This document shows positions 5,173 through 6,466 of a DNA stretch of 6,466 nt, piece by piece (position 1 is the first letter of the stretch; each line of letters opens with the position of its first letter). A model generated the notes under the pieces. That model ran no database searches, had not been told where the DNA came from, and worked only from the letters and a program-made list of their open reading frames with translations. A program made the translations under genes and the position numbers. The stretch comes from an uncultured Selenomonas sp. (lineage in GTDB: Bacteria; Bacillota; Negativicutes; Selenomonadales; Selenomonadaceae): assembly GCA_937981305.1 (NCBI GenBank), contig CALJPB010000056.1, forward strand, positions 1 through 6,466. Direction: 5' to 3'.

Positions 5173-6466
5173 ATGGCGGAAAGCATCCGTGGAAAAGGCG
5201 TTATCTCCGGCATCGCCGTCGGAAAGGTCATGCTCGCGGGACAGAACCTCGACGGCTATCTCGCAGCATACAAGCCCGGCTCGGTCGCGGAGGAGCAGGG
5301 CAAGGCGGAGGCGGCACTCACCGCCGTCACAGAGATCCTGCTCGCGACCATCGACCGCCTCCGCAAGGAGGAACAGACCGAACAGGCGGCAATCCTTGAG
5401 GCACACCGCATGATGGTGCAGGATCCGATGATGGCGGAGAACATCAAGACAAAGATCGAGGAGACGGGCAGTGCGCCGCAGGGCATTCTCGATGCCGCCA
5501 GTGATCAGGCGCAGCTGTTCGAGCAGATGGAGGACGAGTACTTCGCTGCGCGTGCGGTCGACCTGCGCGACGTGGGCAAGCGCATCGCCAAATACGTCCT
5601 CGGAGTCAAAGAACCCGAGATCGGCGCGGGTCAGGTCATCCTCTGCGGCGAGGAGATCGAGCCGTCCGTCGTCGCCGGCATGCCGACCGAGCAGATCGCG
5701 GGCGTCATCCTCGGCTCGGGCAGTGCGACGAGCCACGTCGTCATCATCGCCAAGGCACGCGCCATCCCGACCGTCCTCGGCATCGGCGACAAGATCAACC
5801 TCATCCATGACGAGGACGAGATCATCCTCGACGGCAGCCGCGGCGACATCATCATCCGCCCGACCGAGGCGGAGCGTTCGCTCTACCAGACCAAGATCGA
5901 GGAGCAGAAAAAGCTCGCGGCGCACTACGCCGCACTCAAGGATCTGCCCGCCGTGACCAAGGACGGCGTACGCATCGAACTGACGGCGAACATCGGCACG
6001 CACATGGATGTCGACAACGCACTCACCTATGGCGCGGAGGGCGTGGGGCTCTTCCGCTCCGAGTTCGTCTTTATGGGCTCGACCACGATCCCGACGGAGG
6101 AGGATCAGTTCAAGGCATATCGTGCTGCGGTCGAAAAGTGCGGCGGTCACATCTGCGTCATCCGCACCATGGACATCGGCGGCGACAAACCCCTGCCGTA
6201 CCTCAACATCGATCCCGAGGAGAATCCGTTCCTCGGCTACCGCGCCCTCAGAATCAGCCTTGACCGTCACGACCTCTTCCTCCCGCAGATCAAGGCGATC
6301 CTGCGCGCCGGCCTCTACGGGAAGGCGGCGATGATGGTGCCCATGGTCATCAGCGTCAGCGAGATCCAGCGCGTGCTGAAGCTCGTCGAGCAGGCAAAGG
6401 TCGAGCTCGCGCACGAGGGCAAGGAGTACTCCGACGACGTGCAGATCGGCATCATGGTCGAGACGC
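5173..6466 (+). CDS. ptsI: PTS Enzyme I (PEP-protein phosphotransferase), 3' end beyond window
   Basis: Enzyme I transfers phosphate from phosphoenolpyruvate to HPr, the first step of PTS sugar uptake, in the cytoplasm. The reading frame is open from 5173 to the window edge: 431 codons of a family usually near 570-580 residues. The N-terminal HPr-binding and phosphohistidine region ends with SATSHVVIIAKARAIPTVLG, where His188 corresponds to His189 of E. coli. The PEP-binding barrel follows, with GVGLFRSEFVFM (Arg295), RTMDIGGDKPLPYLN (Arg331) and ENPFLGYRALRI, then MMVPMVISVSEI and GIMVET at the edge. The start is preceded by AGGGGGG (5159-5165) with a 7-base gap. The sequence around His188 departs from the usual GGRTSH...AR pattern (GSATSH...AK), while the barrel motifs are canonical. 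A partner protein of the neighbouring HPr is the obvious role. Confidence 0.96.
   Translation, partial: MAESIRGKGVISGIAVGKVMLAGQNLDGYLAAYKPGSVAEEQGKAEAALTAVTEILLATIDRLRKEEQTEQAAILEAHRMMVQDPMMAENIKTKIEETGSAPQGILDAASDQAQLFEQMEDEYFAARAVDLRDVGKRIAKYVLGVKEPEIGAGQVILCGEEIEPSVVAGMPTEQIAGVILGSGSATSHVVIIAKARAIPTVLGIGDKINLIHDEDEIILDGSRGDIIIRPTEAERSLYQTKIEEQKKLAAHYAALKDLPAVTKDGVRIELTANIGTHMDVDNALTYGAEGVGLFRSEFVFMGSTTIPTEEDQFKAYRAAVEKCGGHICVIRTMDIGGDKPLPYLNIDPEENPFLGYRALRISLDRHDLFLPQIKAILRAGLYGKAAMMVPMVISVSEIQRVLKLVEQAKVELAHEGKEYSDDVQIGIMVET

Noticed and set aside
5155..6414. A 419-codon minus-strand open frame opposite ptsI
   Set aside because: It is the antisense shadow of the clear Enzyme I frame; the product is Asp/Leu/Arg-biased and matches no family I recognise.
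1..6466. CRISPR array, tRNA or rRNA genes, phage or defence module
   Set aside because: No regularly spaced repeats, cloverleaf or ribosomal RNA sequence, or recognisable phage, nuclease or toxin-antitoxin proteins were seen on either strand.

Overview
The window looks like chromosomal DNA from a GC-rich, diderm Firmicute, most likely in the Selenomonas/Centipeda group of the Negativicutes. The evidence is the strongly G/C-ending codon use, the HPr carrying the Ser46 site typical of Gram-positive-type regulation, the TPP-riboswitch/cytX/thiM arrangement, and short foldback repeats between genes. The genus is an inference from general familiarity, not from a search. Six genes are supported. 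Four are on the minus strand (87-4564) and two on the plus strand (4829 to the right edge).

Reading the minus strand from right to left: a two-helix membrane-anchored TPR-like protein (4564-3764); a 167-bp almost perfectly symmetrical foldback repeat (3611-3777) whose end supplies the last codons and stop of that gene; a PRC-barrel protein with a long Ala/Pro/Glu linker and a separate C-terminal segment (3575-2529); a TPP riboswitch followed by an intrinsic terminator (2511-2383); the thiamine-precursor transporter gene cytX (2324-1152); a second, less regular foldback repeat (about 947-1088); and thiM, hydroxyethylthiazole kinase (908-87). A partial copy of the second repeat lies at the left edge (about 3-59), so thiM is bracketed by related repeats. 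The riboswitch, cytX and thiM form a thiamine salvage unit: CytX is predicted to import the pyrimidine precursor, ThiM phosphorylates the thiazole half, and thiamine pyrophosphate shuts the unit down by transcription termination.

On the plus strand, a divergent intergenic region carries a clear -10 box and a leader hairpin, followed by ptsH (HPr) and ptsI (Enzyme I, cut by the right edge after 431 codons). These are the general energy-coupling proteins of the phosphotransferase sugar uptake system. A terminator-like hairpin separates the two genes and may set their expression ratio.

I found no CRISPR array, phage, toxin-antitoxin or defence module, and no convincing new multi-gene system. 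The most interesting items are the foldback element that rewrites the end of a gene, the repeats bracketing thiM, a possible loop-to-aptamer pairing in the riboswitch, the ptsH-ptsI hairpin, and a non-canonical phosphohistidine motif in Enzyme I.
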